Source: JADMIH01 sp035274425 (GTDB lineage: Bacteria; Chloroflexota; Chloroflexia; QHBQ01; JADMIH01). From it: 64,000 nt of DNA. Positions 40,445-48,799 of the stretch are shown piece after piece (positions within the stretch are counted from its first letter, which is position 1; each line of letters opens with the position of its first letter). The translations under genes were made by a program, and so were the position numbers. Below the pieces are notes generated by a model that saw only the letters and a program-made list of their open reading frames with translations, ran no database searches and had not been told where the DNA came from. The stretch covers positions 1 through 64,000 of the forward strand of contig DATEOC010000083.1 of NCBI GenBank assembly GCA_035274425.1, given 5' to 3'.

Positions 40445-41982
40445 GTCACACGGACGACACACGTACAAAATCAACACCTTCGAACGGCAACACTCGTCCG
40501 ACCCGCCCTACCGCGCCCTCAGCGAGACCTAATCCTGCGCTCCAAAGCGGCAGATCTACAACCCCGTTTCGCCCGCAAGGCGCGCAAGCACCCGGAGTGA
40601 AGTCTACTGCACCCAACGCCGGTACAGCCGCCAGGGCAACGGCCGTAATTCGCAATCGCAAGCGGCGCAGGCGCATCGTGCAACTGGTCATACTGCTCGT
40701 GGCGGCGCTCCTGATAGGGGCCGGGGTGCTCGTAGCGACTGTGGTCGGCCCGACAGTTGGCGCATTGCTGGGCGCGGGTAGGGTGATATTCACGACCCCG
40801 GTGGTTGAGCGCGTAGGGCCGGGAGGTACTGCCGTAGCAGCGCCAACCCCGCCCTGGTCCGACAAGGGCTCTATAAATATCCTCCTCCTGGGTCTTGACT
40901 TCCGGGGTGAGGAGAACGATACTCGCGCCGATACGCAGATCGTAGTGCACATTGACCTGGCGGCGAAGACCGCCTCGATGCTCTCCATACCCCGCGATTT
41001 GTGGGTGACAATCCCAGGCTTCGGCGAGGGGCGCATCAACTCCTCATACCAGCTGGGTGAGAACAATAAGGATACGATACCGGGTGGCGGGCCGAACCTC
41101 GCGATGTCCACCATACAGCAGAACTTCGGCATCCCCATCCATTATTTCGCGCAGGTTGACTTTGTCGGGTTTGAGCGGGTGCTGGATGCGATGGGCGGCA
41201 TTATGGTAGACGTGCCGAGGCCGCTCGTGGACAACGAGTACCCGCTTGTAAACTTCGGAGCGACCAGGATTTACATACCCGCAGGGTTACAGCACATGGA
41301 CGGGCGCACAGCCCTACAATATGCGCGCTCGCGCCATGCCGATAATGACATTGGCCGTAATGCGCGCCAGCAACAGGTGCTGCTCGCGCTGAAGCAGCAG
41401 GGTCTCAACCTTAACATCGTCTCGCATCTAACCGATATAGTGAATGAGCTGGCCGGGGCAGTGAAGACCGACCTGACCTTTCTACAGTTGACAGCCCTCG
41501 CGCAGCTCGCGAAGGACATTGGGCCTTCGTCCATACAAACGCTGTTGATAGACATTCCCCTGGTGAACCCGACCGTGCTGGTGAGTGGCGCGGACGTGCT
41601 CATGCCGGACTGGAGCCTGATACGTCCTAAGGTATTGCAGATGTTTGGCGACCCGAAGCTCGCGAAGGAGGCCGCGCGTATCTCCGTACTGAACGGCACC
41701 GAAGTGGGCGGCGTAGCTCGAAAGACGGGTGATTTGCTTATCGCCCAGGGCCTATCTGTGGTTAACGTCGCTTCCGCCCCCGATGCAGGCAGCCACCCCG
41801 TCACCACTATTACCGACTACAGCGGGGGCACCAAGCAAAACACCATCGCGGCGCTGGCGAAGGAGTTAGGCATCGATCCAGCCGATGTCATCGAGGGAGA
41901 CCCAGCAAAGGCCCCTCTCGCGACCTCGGATGGGGAGGCCGTAGATATCGTCATCATCGTCGGGGACGACAGGGCGAATTAG
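40441..41982 (+). CDS. LytR-CpsA-Psr (LCP) family protein
   Basis: 513 residues. A Pro/Thr/Arg-rich cytoplasmic N-terminus (about 75 residues) precedes a membrane helix (VQLVILLVAALLIGAGVLVATVV). The LCP domain has INILLLGLDFRGEENDTRADTQIVVHI, MLSIPRDLWVTIPG and LQYARSRHADNDIGRNARQQQ, which hold the conserved Arg and Asp residues that bind polyprenyl-pyrophosphate. A LytR_C domain with ISVLNGTEVGGVARKTGDLL follows. LCP enzymes attach glycopolymers to peptidoglycan or proteins. GTG start overlapping the permease stop (GTGA). Confidence 0.95.
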   Translation: MSHTDDTRTKSTPSNGNTRPTRPTAPSARPNPALQSGRSTTPFRPQGAQAPGVKSTAPNAGTAARATAVIRNRKRRRRIVQLVILLVAALLIGAGVLVATVVGPTVGALLGAGRVIFTTPVVERVGPGGTAVAAPTPPWSDKGSINILLLGLDFRGEENDTRADTQIVVHIDLAAKTASMLSIPRDLWVTIPGFGEGRINSSYQLGENNKDTIPGGGPNLAMSTIQQNFGIPIHYFAQVDFVGFERVLDAMGGIMVDVPRPLVDNEYPLVNFGATRIYIPAGLQHMDGRTALQYARSRHADNDIGRNARQQQVLLALKQQGLNLNIVSHLTDIVNELAGAVKTDLTFLQLTALAQLAKDIGPSSIQTLLIDIPLVNPTVLVSGADVLMPDWSLIRPKVLQMFGDPKLAKEAARISVLNGTEVGGVARKTGDLLIAQGLSVVNVASAPDAGSHPVTTITDYSGGTKQNTIAALAKELGIDPADVIEGDPAKAPLATSDGEAVDIVIIVGDDRAN

Positions 41983-41985
41983 CCG

Positions 41986-42903
41986 ATGGTAGCCCAGACT
42001 CTACTTGAGGCGTCCGCAAAGCCCCCAACCACTGCGACATGGAGGCTTGTCTGCGGGTTCGACCTGGATGGCGCGGCCAACATGGCAGTCGACGAAGCCC
42101 TTCTCGAATCGGTGATAGCGGGCGGGCAGCCTGTCGTGCGCTTCTACACGTGGTCTCCGGCTACCCTCTCTCTTGGGGTGAACCAGGCTGTTGGAGAGAT
42201 TGATCGTGCTGCCTGCGATGCGCAAGGTTTTGGACTGGTGCGGCGTATCACGGGTGGCCGGGCCGTGCTCCACCAGTACGAGCTTACTTACGCGGTGATA
42301 GCGCGGGAGAATGATCCTCGCGTATCAGGCGGGGTGCTCGAGTCGTATCGCAAGATCAGCGCGGGGTTGGTAGGTGGCTTGCAGATGCTGGGGGCAAATG
42401 TGGAGCTTTCATCGTACAACCGCGAGCTGCACGCTGCTATCGCCTCTGAGAGACGACGCCGCGACCTGGGTCTTGGACAGGAAATGGAAGTAGAAAGCGC
42501 GCATGGCGCGGTCTGCTTCGATGCGGCGTCCGCTTATGAGCTTACGGCAGGCGGCAAGAAGCTGGTAGGGAGTGCGCAGGCGAGGCGTGGCGGGGCGATA
42601 TTGCAACACGGCTCCATCCTGCTCGATATTGACTGGGAGGCATGGGCTTCGGTATTCTCTTATGCATCAGAAGCAGGGAGGGAGCGCGCATTGAGGAGAT
42701 TACCCGCGCGCATAACCTCATTGAAGCAGGAGCTTGGCAGGGACATATCCCCTGGTGAGGTTGTGGAGGCTCTACGGGCCGCATTTGAGCACACGCTGGG
42801 GATTAGCCTGGAGCCTGCGACGTTGAACGAAGAAGAGAGTATGGCTGCTCGCCGGTTGGCGAAGGAAAAATATGGCGCGGAAGTGTGGACTACGCGCACC
42901 TGA
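41986..42903 (+). CDS. Octanoyltransferase LipM-like (lipoate ligase fold)
   Basis: 305 residues. NMAVDEALLE, FYTWSPATLSLGVNQ and VRRITGGRAVLHQYELTYAV are the conserved blocks of the LplA/LipM fold. In AVCFDAASAYELTAGGKKLVGSAQ the Cys177 position corresponds to the acyl-thioester Cys of LipM. It would move octanoyl groups from ACP to lipoyl domains. The next gene encodes dihydrolipoyl dehydrogenase, consistent with lipoate metabolism. ATG follows the LCP stop by three bases. Confidence 0.88.
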   Translation: MVAQTLLEASAKPPTTATWRLVCGFDLDGAANMAVDEALLESVIAGGQPVVRFYTWSPATLSLGVNQAVGEIDRAACDAQGFGLVRRITGGRAVLHQYELTYAVIARENDPRVSGGVLESYRKISAGLVGGLQMLGANVELSSYNRELHAAIASERRRRDLGLGQEMEVESAHGAVCFDAASAYELTAGGKKLVGSAQARRGGAILQHGSILLDIDWEAWASVFSYASEAGRERALRRLPARITSLKQELGRDISPGEVVEALRAAFEHTLGISLEPATLNEEESMAARRLAKEKYGAEVWTTRT

Positions 42904-42945
42904 ACCTTGAATACTCAAGCAAAATATATTGAGAGGGTATGATAT

Positions 42946-44388
42946 ATGTCGGACAACACTAATAACACAGAATATGATATAGCGATAATTGGGGCGGGGC
43001 CAGGGGGGTACGTGGCTGCCCTGTATGGCGCGCTCAAGGGCGCGAAGATAGCCATCATCGAGAAGGACAAACGGCTTGGGGGGACGTGCCTCCTGCGCGG
43101 GTGCATACCCTCGAAGGCGATGGTCAAGACCGCCGAGTATATGCTGGCTATGAGCCACGCTGAGAAGTACGGCCTGGCCCTCGCCGGTAGCATCGGTGTG
43201 GACTGGGAGAAAACGGTAGCACGCAAGGACAAGGTGGTGGACGGCCTCACCAGCGGCCTCAACGGGCTGATGAAGGCGCGCAAGGTTGACGTTATACAGG
43301 GGCATGGGACACTCACCGCGCTTAACACGATCAATGTGGACGGGCGGGAAGTGCGTGCAAAGAACGTGATTATCGCCACAGGCTCCGGCACGATGCTGCC
43401 GAAGGACGTGCCGGGTGGGGACCTGCCCGGCGTGATTACCTCCGATGAAATCCTCGATGCGGACCTGACTTTGAAGGCGCTGCCAAAGATGCCACAGAGC
43501 ATGATCATCGTGGGTGGGGGGATCGTGGGAATGGAGTTTGCCTCTATCTTTAATGCCTACGGGTGCAAAGTTACGGTTGTGGTCTCGTCCCCTCGCGTGT
43601 TACGCCTCGTTGACGAGGAGATAGCGCGGCGCTTCACGCAGCTGGCGAAGACGCAGGGGATAGAGATAGTAACCCGCTCCGACGTTACGAAGATAGCCGA
43701 AGGGGGCAAGGGCGGCGGCCTCAAGGTGACTATCAAGAATGCAGAGACGGGCGCTGAGGAAGAGCGAAACGTAGAGAATGTGCTGTGGGCGAAAGGTCGC
43801 TCGCCATACACCGAGAAGCTCGGCATAAAGGAGTTGGGTGTCCAGTTGGAGCGGGGCTACATCCAGGTGGACGAGCGGATGATGACCTCCGTAGATGGCC
43901 TGTACGCGATTGGGGACGTGGTGCCTACCCCGATGCTGGCGCACGTCGCCTCGTGGGAGGGGGAGATCGCGGTGGACAATATCCTGGGGCACTACCGGGC
44001 AGCCGACTACGGCGCGGTGCCCGACGTGATTTTCACGATACCCGAAATCTCATCGGTCGGGATGACGGAGGGGCAGGCTAAGGAGCGAGGGATCCCGGTG
44101 AAGGTGACAAAGTTCCCGTTCGCCGCGCTGGGCCGCGCGCAGGCGATAGGGGAGCCTGATGGCCTGGTGAAGATGGTGTGCGATCCAGGTTCAGGCGTCA
44201 TCCTGGGGATGCAGATCATGGGCGCGCACGCCTCCGACGTGATTGCGGAGTGTACTCTTGCGGTGCAGCAGGGGATTACAGCCGAGGAGCTTGCCCACAC
44301 CATACATGCTCACCCGACGATGCCGGAGGCCGTCGCCGAGACCGCCTTCTCCCAGATACTCGGCTCACCTGTGCACGCAAATCGTTAG
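42946..44388 (+). CDS. lpdA: Dihydrolipoyl dehydrogenase
   Basis: 480 residues. FAD site IIGAGPGGYVAA, redox-active disulfide in GGTCLLRGCIPSK (Cys48 and Cys53), NAD site VGGGIVGMEFA, FAD-contact GDVVPTPMLAHVA, and the C-terminal His-Glu pair in IHAHPTMPEAVAE. It is the E3 component of 2-oxoacid dehydrogenase or glycine cleavage complexes. GAGAGGG eight bases before ATG. Directly after the LipM-like gene; no E1 or E2 gene lies in the window. Confidence 0.98.
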   Translation: MSDNTNNTEYDIAIIGAGPGGYVAALYGALKGAKIAIIEKDKRLGGTCLLRGCIPSKAMVKTAEYMLAMSHAEKYGLALAGSIGVDWEKTVARKDKVVDGLTSGLNGLMKARKVDVIQGHGTLTALNTINVDGREVRAKNVIIATGSGTMLPKDVPGGDLPGVITSDEILDADLTLKALPKMPQSMIIVGGGIVGMEFASIFNAYGCKVTVVVSSPRVLRLVDEEIARRFTQLAKTQGIEIVTRSDVTKIAEGGKGGGLKVTIKNAETGAEEERNVENVLWAKGRSPYTEKLGIKELGVQLERGYIQVDERMMTSVDGLYAIGDVVPTPMLAHVASWEGEIAVDNILGHYRAADYGAVPDVIFTIPEISSVGMTEGQAKERGIPVKVTKFPFAALGRAQAIGEPDGLVKMVCDPGSGVILGMQIMGAHASDVIAECTLAVQQGITAEELAHTIHAHPTMPEAVAETAFSQILGSPVHANR

Positions 44389-44449
44389 GGGAACATATCA
44401 GTTTATCTTTTGTTTCGTTTGGAACGGAAGATGAACTGGAGAAAAAAAT

Positions 44450-45616
44450 ATGATTTATGACACTGTTGTGGTCGGCGGCGGGGTCATGGGGTTGGCTACT
44501 GCCTACTCGCTTCTGAAGCGTGGGCTTCGCCGGGTGATTGTGCTTGAGCGTGAGACAATCGGGCATGACCGCGCCGCCTCCACCGACAACACCAAAGCGA
44601 TACGCTACGAGTACGCTGAGTGGGAGCAATACTCTCTCATGGTCGGGCGCGCCATTGAGCTGTGGCGCGAGCTTGAAGCCCGTTCCGGCGCCGAACTTTA
44701 CGTCAATTCTGGTGTGCTCTGCTGGGGGCGTGATGAGGCGCGCTATGCCCGCAAGTCGTTCAAGACACTATCCCGCCTGGGCCTCCCGATACGAGAGGTC
44801 AGCCTGGAGGAGATGTGCCAACTCTACCCGGAGTTCAGCCCGGCTGACATCACCTATGCGACGGTGAACACGGAAGGCGGTTTCTTACGAGCTTCGCGGT
44901 GCGTGTCCACTCTCGCTACGCTAGTGCGCGAGATGGGCGGTGAGATACGAGAGGGGTGTCACGTCACGGGGCTTTCCCAGCGCGGACAGGCTACCGAGGT
45001 TGAAGTGAGCGGCGGGGAGCGGGTAGCAGCTTCCCATCTGGTGCTGGCGGCTGGGGCGTGGGGTGCAAGCTTGCTTCCATCTATGGGAATCACACTGCCT
45101 CTGTCCGCGCACAAGCAGCAAGTAATGTACATAAGTGGTCTGCCCGACAGCTTCAGCGCGGGACGCTTTCCGGTCTTCCTCAACCTGGATAACGACTTCT
45201 ATGGTTTCCCCCTGGACGAGGCAGGTCTTCTCAAGGTGTCGGTGCATTACCCTGGGCCGCTGGTCGATCCTGACGTGCCTGAGCCGCCCAACCCGGGTTA
45301 CGATGACACGCTGCGCGCATTGGTGCGGACCTATATCCCACGCGCCGCCGAAGGGAGAGTGCCCCTCTCCAGGGTGTGCATGTACGCAATGACGCCTGAC
45401 GAGGACTTTATCCTGGACCGCGTGCCAGGGTATGAGAGTGTATTTGTGGCGGCAGGCTTCTCCGGCCACGGCTTCAAGTTCGGGCCTGTGATAGGGGATA
45501 TGATGGCTGCCCTTGTGCTGGGCGAGCGTGCCGAGTTCTCTCTTGAGCCGTTTGCGCTCTCTCGATTCGAGGCTTCAGGTAGTATGGGTAATAAAAAGGC
45601 AGATCCGCGCCCGTAG
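44450..45616 (+). CDS. FAD-dependent amine/amino-acid oxidase (DAO family)
   Basis: 388 residues. The N-terminal FAD-binding motif is VVVGGGVMGLATAYSLLKRG, with HDRAASTDNTKAIRYEYAE, and the C-terminal VFVAAGFSGHGFKFGPVIGDMMAAL matches sarcosine-oxidase-like DAO proteins. Substrate may be sarcosine, N-methyl amino acids or another secondary amine. The gene is 61 bases after lpdA in the same direction. Start ATG with a weak CTGGAG site. Confidence 0.92.
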   Translation: MIYDTVVVGGGVMGLATAYSLLKRGLRRVIVLERETIGHDRAASTDNTKAIRYEYAEWEQYSLMVGRAIELWRELEARSGAELYVNSGVLCWGRDEARYARKSFKTLSRLGLPIREVSLEEMCQLYPEFSPADITYATVNTEGGFLRASRCVSTLATLVREMGGEIREGCHVTGLSQRGQATEVEVSGGERVAASHLVLAAGAWGASLLPSMGITLPLSAHKQQVMYISGLPDSFSAGRFPVFLNLDNDFYGFPLDEAGLLKVSVHYPGPLVDPDVPEPPNPGYDDTLRALVRTYIPRAAEGRVPLSRVCMYAMTPDEDFILDRVPGYESVFVAAGFSGHGFKFGPVIGDMMAALVLGERAEFSLEPFALSRFEASGSMGNKKADPRP

Positions 45617-45652
45617 GGGCACGGAGCGTAGCGATGCACGTCGTGCCCCTAC
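45613..45652. repeat. Small GTAGGGGCACG palindrome
   Basis: Eleven-bp arms GTAGGGGCACG (45613-45623) and CGTGCCCCTAC (45642-45652). It overlaps the stop codon of the oxidase gene and may also act as its terminator. Related to the palindromes at 22378 and 62681. Confidence 0.85.
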
Positions 45653-45690
45653 TGTCCAAGAATAATGTAACCCATGACACGGTTTTCGCG

Positions 45691-45696
45691 TATAAT
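45691..45696 (+). promoter_or_regulatory. -10 box of the zinc peptidase gene
   Basis: TATAAT followed by TAGTGTGAATG. With the supported start at 45760 this gives a leader of about 57 bases. Confidence 0.5.
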
Positions 45697-45759
45697 ATAG
45701 TGTGAATGACGATTTCGCGGCGCTCAATGGTGCCGTTGATTTTGAAAAGGAGTTTGGAA

Positions 45760-46488
45760 ATGTTTTTCGATTTTAGATATCTGTTGTTTGTCATGGTCCC
45801 GACCGTGCTACTCATGCTGTTCGCATCGTGGTGGGTGAAGAGCGCGTTTACCAGGGCGTCCAAGATACCCAATATGCAGCGCATCACGGGAGCGCAGGCT
45901 GCTCGCCGCATCCTCGATAGCGCGGGCCTGTCGAACGTGCCTGTAGAGCCGACGCGCCCGCATGGCTTCTCGATGAACAGTGGAGCCACACCTGACCTGG
46001 ACGATCACTACGATCCTACCCAGAAGGTGCTCAGGCTGTCGCCTGCGGTGTATGCCGGCGCTTCGGTGGCCGCGCTGGGTGTGGCCGCTCACGAAGCGGG
46101 TCACGCGATCCAGGACGCTCAAGGTTACTCTCTGATGAGGATGAGGAGCGCGCTTGTACCCGCCGCTAACCTCGGCTCGAACTTTGGTTTCATACTGATT
46201 TTCGCCGGGATAATCTTGCAGATTACCGGCCTCGCCTGGCTGGGTGTAGGGGCGTTCGCCCTCGGCACGCTCTTCGCGCTGCTGACCCTCCCGGTGGAGC
46301 TTGATGCAAGTTCGCGTGCCATGAAGCTGCTCACGACTACGGGGATGGTGGACCGCACGGAGCACGGGCAGGCCAAGTCCGTCCTGACTGCGGCGGCCTT
46401 CACCTACGTGGCTGGCCTGGCGGTATCGGTCCTGAACCTGCTGTACTACGTGATGCTGGTCTCAGGCATGGGTCGCAGCCAAGACTAA
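45760..46488 (+). CDS. Membrane zinc metallopeptidase (YugP-like)
   Basis: 242 residues from ATG 45760, which has AAAAGGAG at a good distance; the open frame begins at 45706 but has no ribosome site. An N-terminal helix (YLLFVMVPTVLLMLFASWW), then AAHEAGHAIQDAQGYS with HEAGH as the zinc motif, then three more helices. This is the layout of the neutral zinc metallopeptidase family 2 (YugP). Substrate unknown; likely acts at the membrane. Confidence 0.9.
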   Translation: MFFDFRYLLFVMVPTVLLMLFASWWVKSAFTRASKIPNMQRITGAQAARRILDSAGLSNVPVEPTRPHGFSMNSGATPDLDDHYDPTQKVLRLSPAVYAGASVAALGVAAHEAGHAIQDAQGYSLMRMRSALVPAANLGSNFGFILIFAGIILQITGLAWLGVGAFALGTLFALLTLPVELDASSRAMKLLTTTGMVDRTEHGQAKSVLTAAAFTYVAGLAVSVLNLLYYVMLVSGMGRSQD

Positions 46489-46517
46489 TCTTCATCTCCC
46501 TTGCTGGGGATTTTAGG

Positions 46518-46568
46518 TAAAGATAAAAATGAAGGGTTGGCTCAGCCAACCCTTCATTTTTATCTTTA
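46518..46568. terminator. Terminator, 25-bp perfect stem
   Basis: Arms 46518-46542 and 46544-46568 pair perfectly around one base, ending in T-rich sequence, 30 bases after the peptidase stop. Confidence 0.93.
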
Positions 46569-46585
46569 TCGAGAGGTTATATTGG

Positions 46586-46591
46586 TATAAT
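46586..46591 (+). promoter_or_regulatory. TATAAT six bases before rlmN ATG, leaderless candidate
   Basis: TATAAT ends six bases before ATG 46598; transcription would begin at the start codon. The interval TGAGGT has only a poor ribosome site. Confidence 0.55.
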
Positions 46592-46597
46592 TGAGGT

Positions 46598-47971
46598 ATG
46601 GAAGATAATGGCCGCGTTGCAGCGGCAATTCAATTGCAGAAGCGAGACCTCAGGCAGAACGTATTTGATCTCACGCCGGAGAAGCTGACCGCGCTCCTTG
46701 CGGACTGGGGTGAGCCTCCTTACCGCGCTCGCCAGGTGCTCCATTGGGTCTACAAGGAGCTTGTAACCGACTTCTCGCAGATGACCAACCTGCCCCTGGC
46801 GCTGCGCAGCAAGCTGGAAGAGCACCTGCGTATCGGCTCGGCGGAACTGGTCGCCCAGAAGATTTCCTCCGATGGGTGGACGCGTAAGGTGCTGCTCAAG
46901 ATGCGCGATGGGAGCACGGTAGAGGCTGTGCTAATGCTCTATCACGACCGGGCGACGGTGTGCGTTTCATCACAGGTGGGGTGCGCGATGGGTTGCACAT
47001 TCTGCGCTACCGGGCAGATGGGGTTCACGCGCAACCTCACTTCAGGGGAGATCGTAGAGCAGGTAATCTGGTTCAACAGGTGGCTTCGCGACCACCCCCA
47101 CAGGCCAACGCCTGAAGCGGGAAGGGGCGCTCAGTATGGGGCGGAAGGGAAAAGGATAAAGGAAAAAGGAAGAAATGCTGGGCGGGGTATGCGCCAGGGT
47201 GTCCAATCTCTGGGAAGGGATGGCGTGTTGGGCAAGGTTGCATCTCGCAATGTAGTCAATGAAGATGTGTGGCATACAACCAACACCGACCAAAGCGCGC
47301 GTGAGATCAAGGCTATTACCAATATTGTCTTCATGGGGATGGGCGAACCACTAGTGAATTATGCTAACTTGTGGGGGGCGATACGCACACTCAACTCTCC
47401 GCAGTGTGTGGGCCTGGGGGCGCGCCGCCTGACCGTTTCGACGGTGGGGATTGTGCCGAGGATAAGGCAGTTCGCTAAAGAGGAGTTAGCGGTGAACCTG
47501 GCGGTATCGCTGCACGCGTCCAATGATGCTCTTCGCAGCTCGATGGTCCCCATCAATCTTCGCTATCCTATCGCGGACCTCATGGCGGCCTGTCGCGACT
47601 ACGTTGAGATCTCCCACCGCCGCATCACTTTCGAGTACGTGCTGATAAATGGCGTCAATGATAGCCTGGAGCACGCCGCCGAGTTGCGCGACCTTTTGAA
47701 AGGGATGCTTTGCCACCTCAACCTGATTCCGCTGAACCCCGTGCCTGGTACGGGTATGAGCGCCACGCATCGCGAGCGGGTCTTTGCCTTCCAGAAGGTT
47801 GTGGAGGAGGCGGGTATCTCGACTACAGTGCGAATAGAGCGCGGGGTGGACATCGCCGCCGCGTGCGGGCAGTTGAAGGTTGAAGAGGAGCCGAATTCTA
47901 AGCGCCGCTCGCTCAACCCAGAGCTGGTGCGAGCGCACGTGCAAGCTGATCTCGCTTCGACTTCTGTATAG
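46598..47971 (+). CDS. rlmN: Dual-specificity RNA methyltransferase RlmN with an internal insertion
   Basis: 457 residues against about 350-390 usually. The radical-SAM cluster motif is CAMGCTFC (Cys129, 133, 136), with VFMGMGEPLVNY and the C-terminal ERGVDIAAACGQL that holds the second catalytic Cys. It methylates A2503 of 23S rRNA and A37 of some tRNAs. The extra length is a Gly/Arg/Lys-rich stretch at about residues 165-237, between the cluster loop and the GMGEP block; its DNA (47090-47309) is purine-rich. The frame stays open and the downstream motifs are intact, so the enzyme is probably active. Confidence 0.96.
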   Translation: MEDNGRVAAAIQLQKRDLRQNVFDLTPEKLTALLADWGEPPYRARQVLHWVYKELVTDFSQMTNLPLALRSKLEEHLRIGSAELVAQKISSDGWTRKVLLKMRDGSTVEAVLMLYHDRATVCVSSQVGCAMGCTFCATGQMGFTRNLTSGEIVEQVIWFNRWLRDHPHRPTPEAGRGAQYGAEGKRIKEKGRNAGRGMRQGVQSLGRDGVLGKVASRNVVNEDVWHTTNTDQSAREIKAITNIVFMGMGEPLVNYANLWGAIRTLNSPQCVGLGARRLTVSTVGIVPRIRQFAKEELAVNLAVSLHASNDALRSSMVPINLRYPIADLMAACRDYVEISHRRITFEYVLINGVNDSLEHAAELRDLLKGMLCHLNLIPLNPVPGTGMSATHRERVFAFQKVVEEAGISTTVRIERGVDIAAACGQLKVEEEPNSKRRSLNPELVRAHVQADLASTSV

Positions 47972-47978
47972 GAAAACC

Positions 47979-48041
47979 AATCTTCTTTTACTCACAAAAA
48001 TTGGTCCCGGCGGGACCAATTTTTGTGAGTAAAAGAAGATT
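47979..48041. terminator. Bidirectional terminator, 30-bp perfect stem
   Basis: Arms 47979-48008 and 48012-48041 are perfectly complementary around GGC. It separates the convergent rlmN and CDP-alcohol phosphatidyltransferase genes. Confidence 0.95.
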
Positions 48042-48073
48042 CCCTATTAGAGATGCTCGTAAGTGCTCTGCCT

Positions 48074-48679
48074 TTAAGGTTGGCGCTTCCCGGACGTAAC
48101 CTGCCAGACGTAGATGATGCGCTGTATGGCGGTGATTTGGGTGCCTACGGCCAGCACCCAAAGTGCGGGCACCAGGAGGACGGTGGCAAAGAGCAGCCCG
48201 ACCGCGAGTATCACTATGCGCTCCGGACGTGCCATGATGCCCACTTCATTCTTGATTTTGAGAGCGCCTGCGCGCGCCCTCGCGTAGCTGATCATTGTTG
48301 AGCCGACCAGGATGACATAGATAAGGATAATCTCGATCAGGCCCTGGGAGTTCGGCCTGTAATAGTAGTAGAGGAGCAGTCCGAATAGCACTATTGCCTC
48401 GGAATAGCGGTCTACAACCGAGTCGAGGAAAGCGCCGAAGTCGCTGACGCGATTGGTTATTTTGGCGAGCGCACCGTCCAGCATGTCGAACAGCCCGGCG
48501 AAGATCATCATCAGGCCGCCCGCTACCAGGTGCTCTGTGGCGAGTAGATAGGCGACCACGCCGTTCAGCACCAACCCGAAGAGGGTCAGCATATTGGGCG
48601 TGATAGGGGTCTTGACGAATATCTGCGCGGCATTGCGGGCGATATTGCGCGCCCAGCCTTGCAGCCTCTGAGTAAACAA
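48074..48679 (-). CDS. CDP-alcohol phosphatidyltransferase
   Basis: 201 residues with about five hydrophobic helices. The active-site motif is DMLDGALAKITNRVSDFGAFLDSVVDR, matching DGxxA(R/K)-x8-G-x3-D-x3-D. It transfers a phosphatidyl group from CDP-diacylglycerol to an alcohol such as glycerol phosphate or inositol phosphate. TTG start with GGAGGA upstream. Downstream of a PimA-like transferase on the same strand, so a phosphatidylinositol-phosphate synthase role is attractive but unproven. Confidence 0.93.
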   Translation of the reverse strand: MFTQRLQGWARNIARNAAQIFVKTPITPNMLTLFGLVLNGVVAYLLATEHLVAGGLMMIFAGLFDMLDGALAKITNRVSDFGAFLDSVVDRYSEAIVLFGLLLYYYYRPNSQGLIEIILIYVILVGSTMISYARARAGALKIKNEVGIMARPERIVILAVGLLFATVLLVPALWVLAVGTQITAIQRIIYVWQVTSGKRQP

Positions 48680-48732
48680 GGTGATCCTCCGGGACCTACG
48701 ACTTTTACAGGCTGGAATTATAACATAAGGGG

Positions 48733-48789
48733 ATATTGAATAATCTCTCGAAAATTACCGCTGGTGATTTTCGAGAGATTATTCAATAT
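48733..48789. terminator. Terminator, 23-bp perfect stem
   Basis: Arms 48733-48755 and 48767-48789 pair perfectly. It lies just 3' of the PimA-like gene on the minus strand and so separates it from the phosphatidyltransferase gene. Confidence 0.9.
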
Positions 48790-48799
48790 TAGTGGAAAT

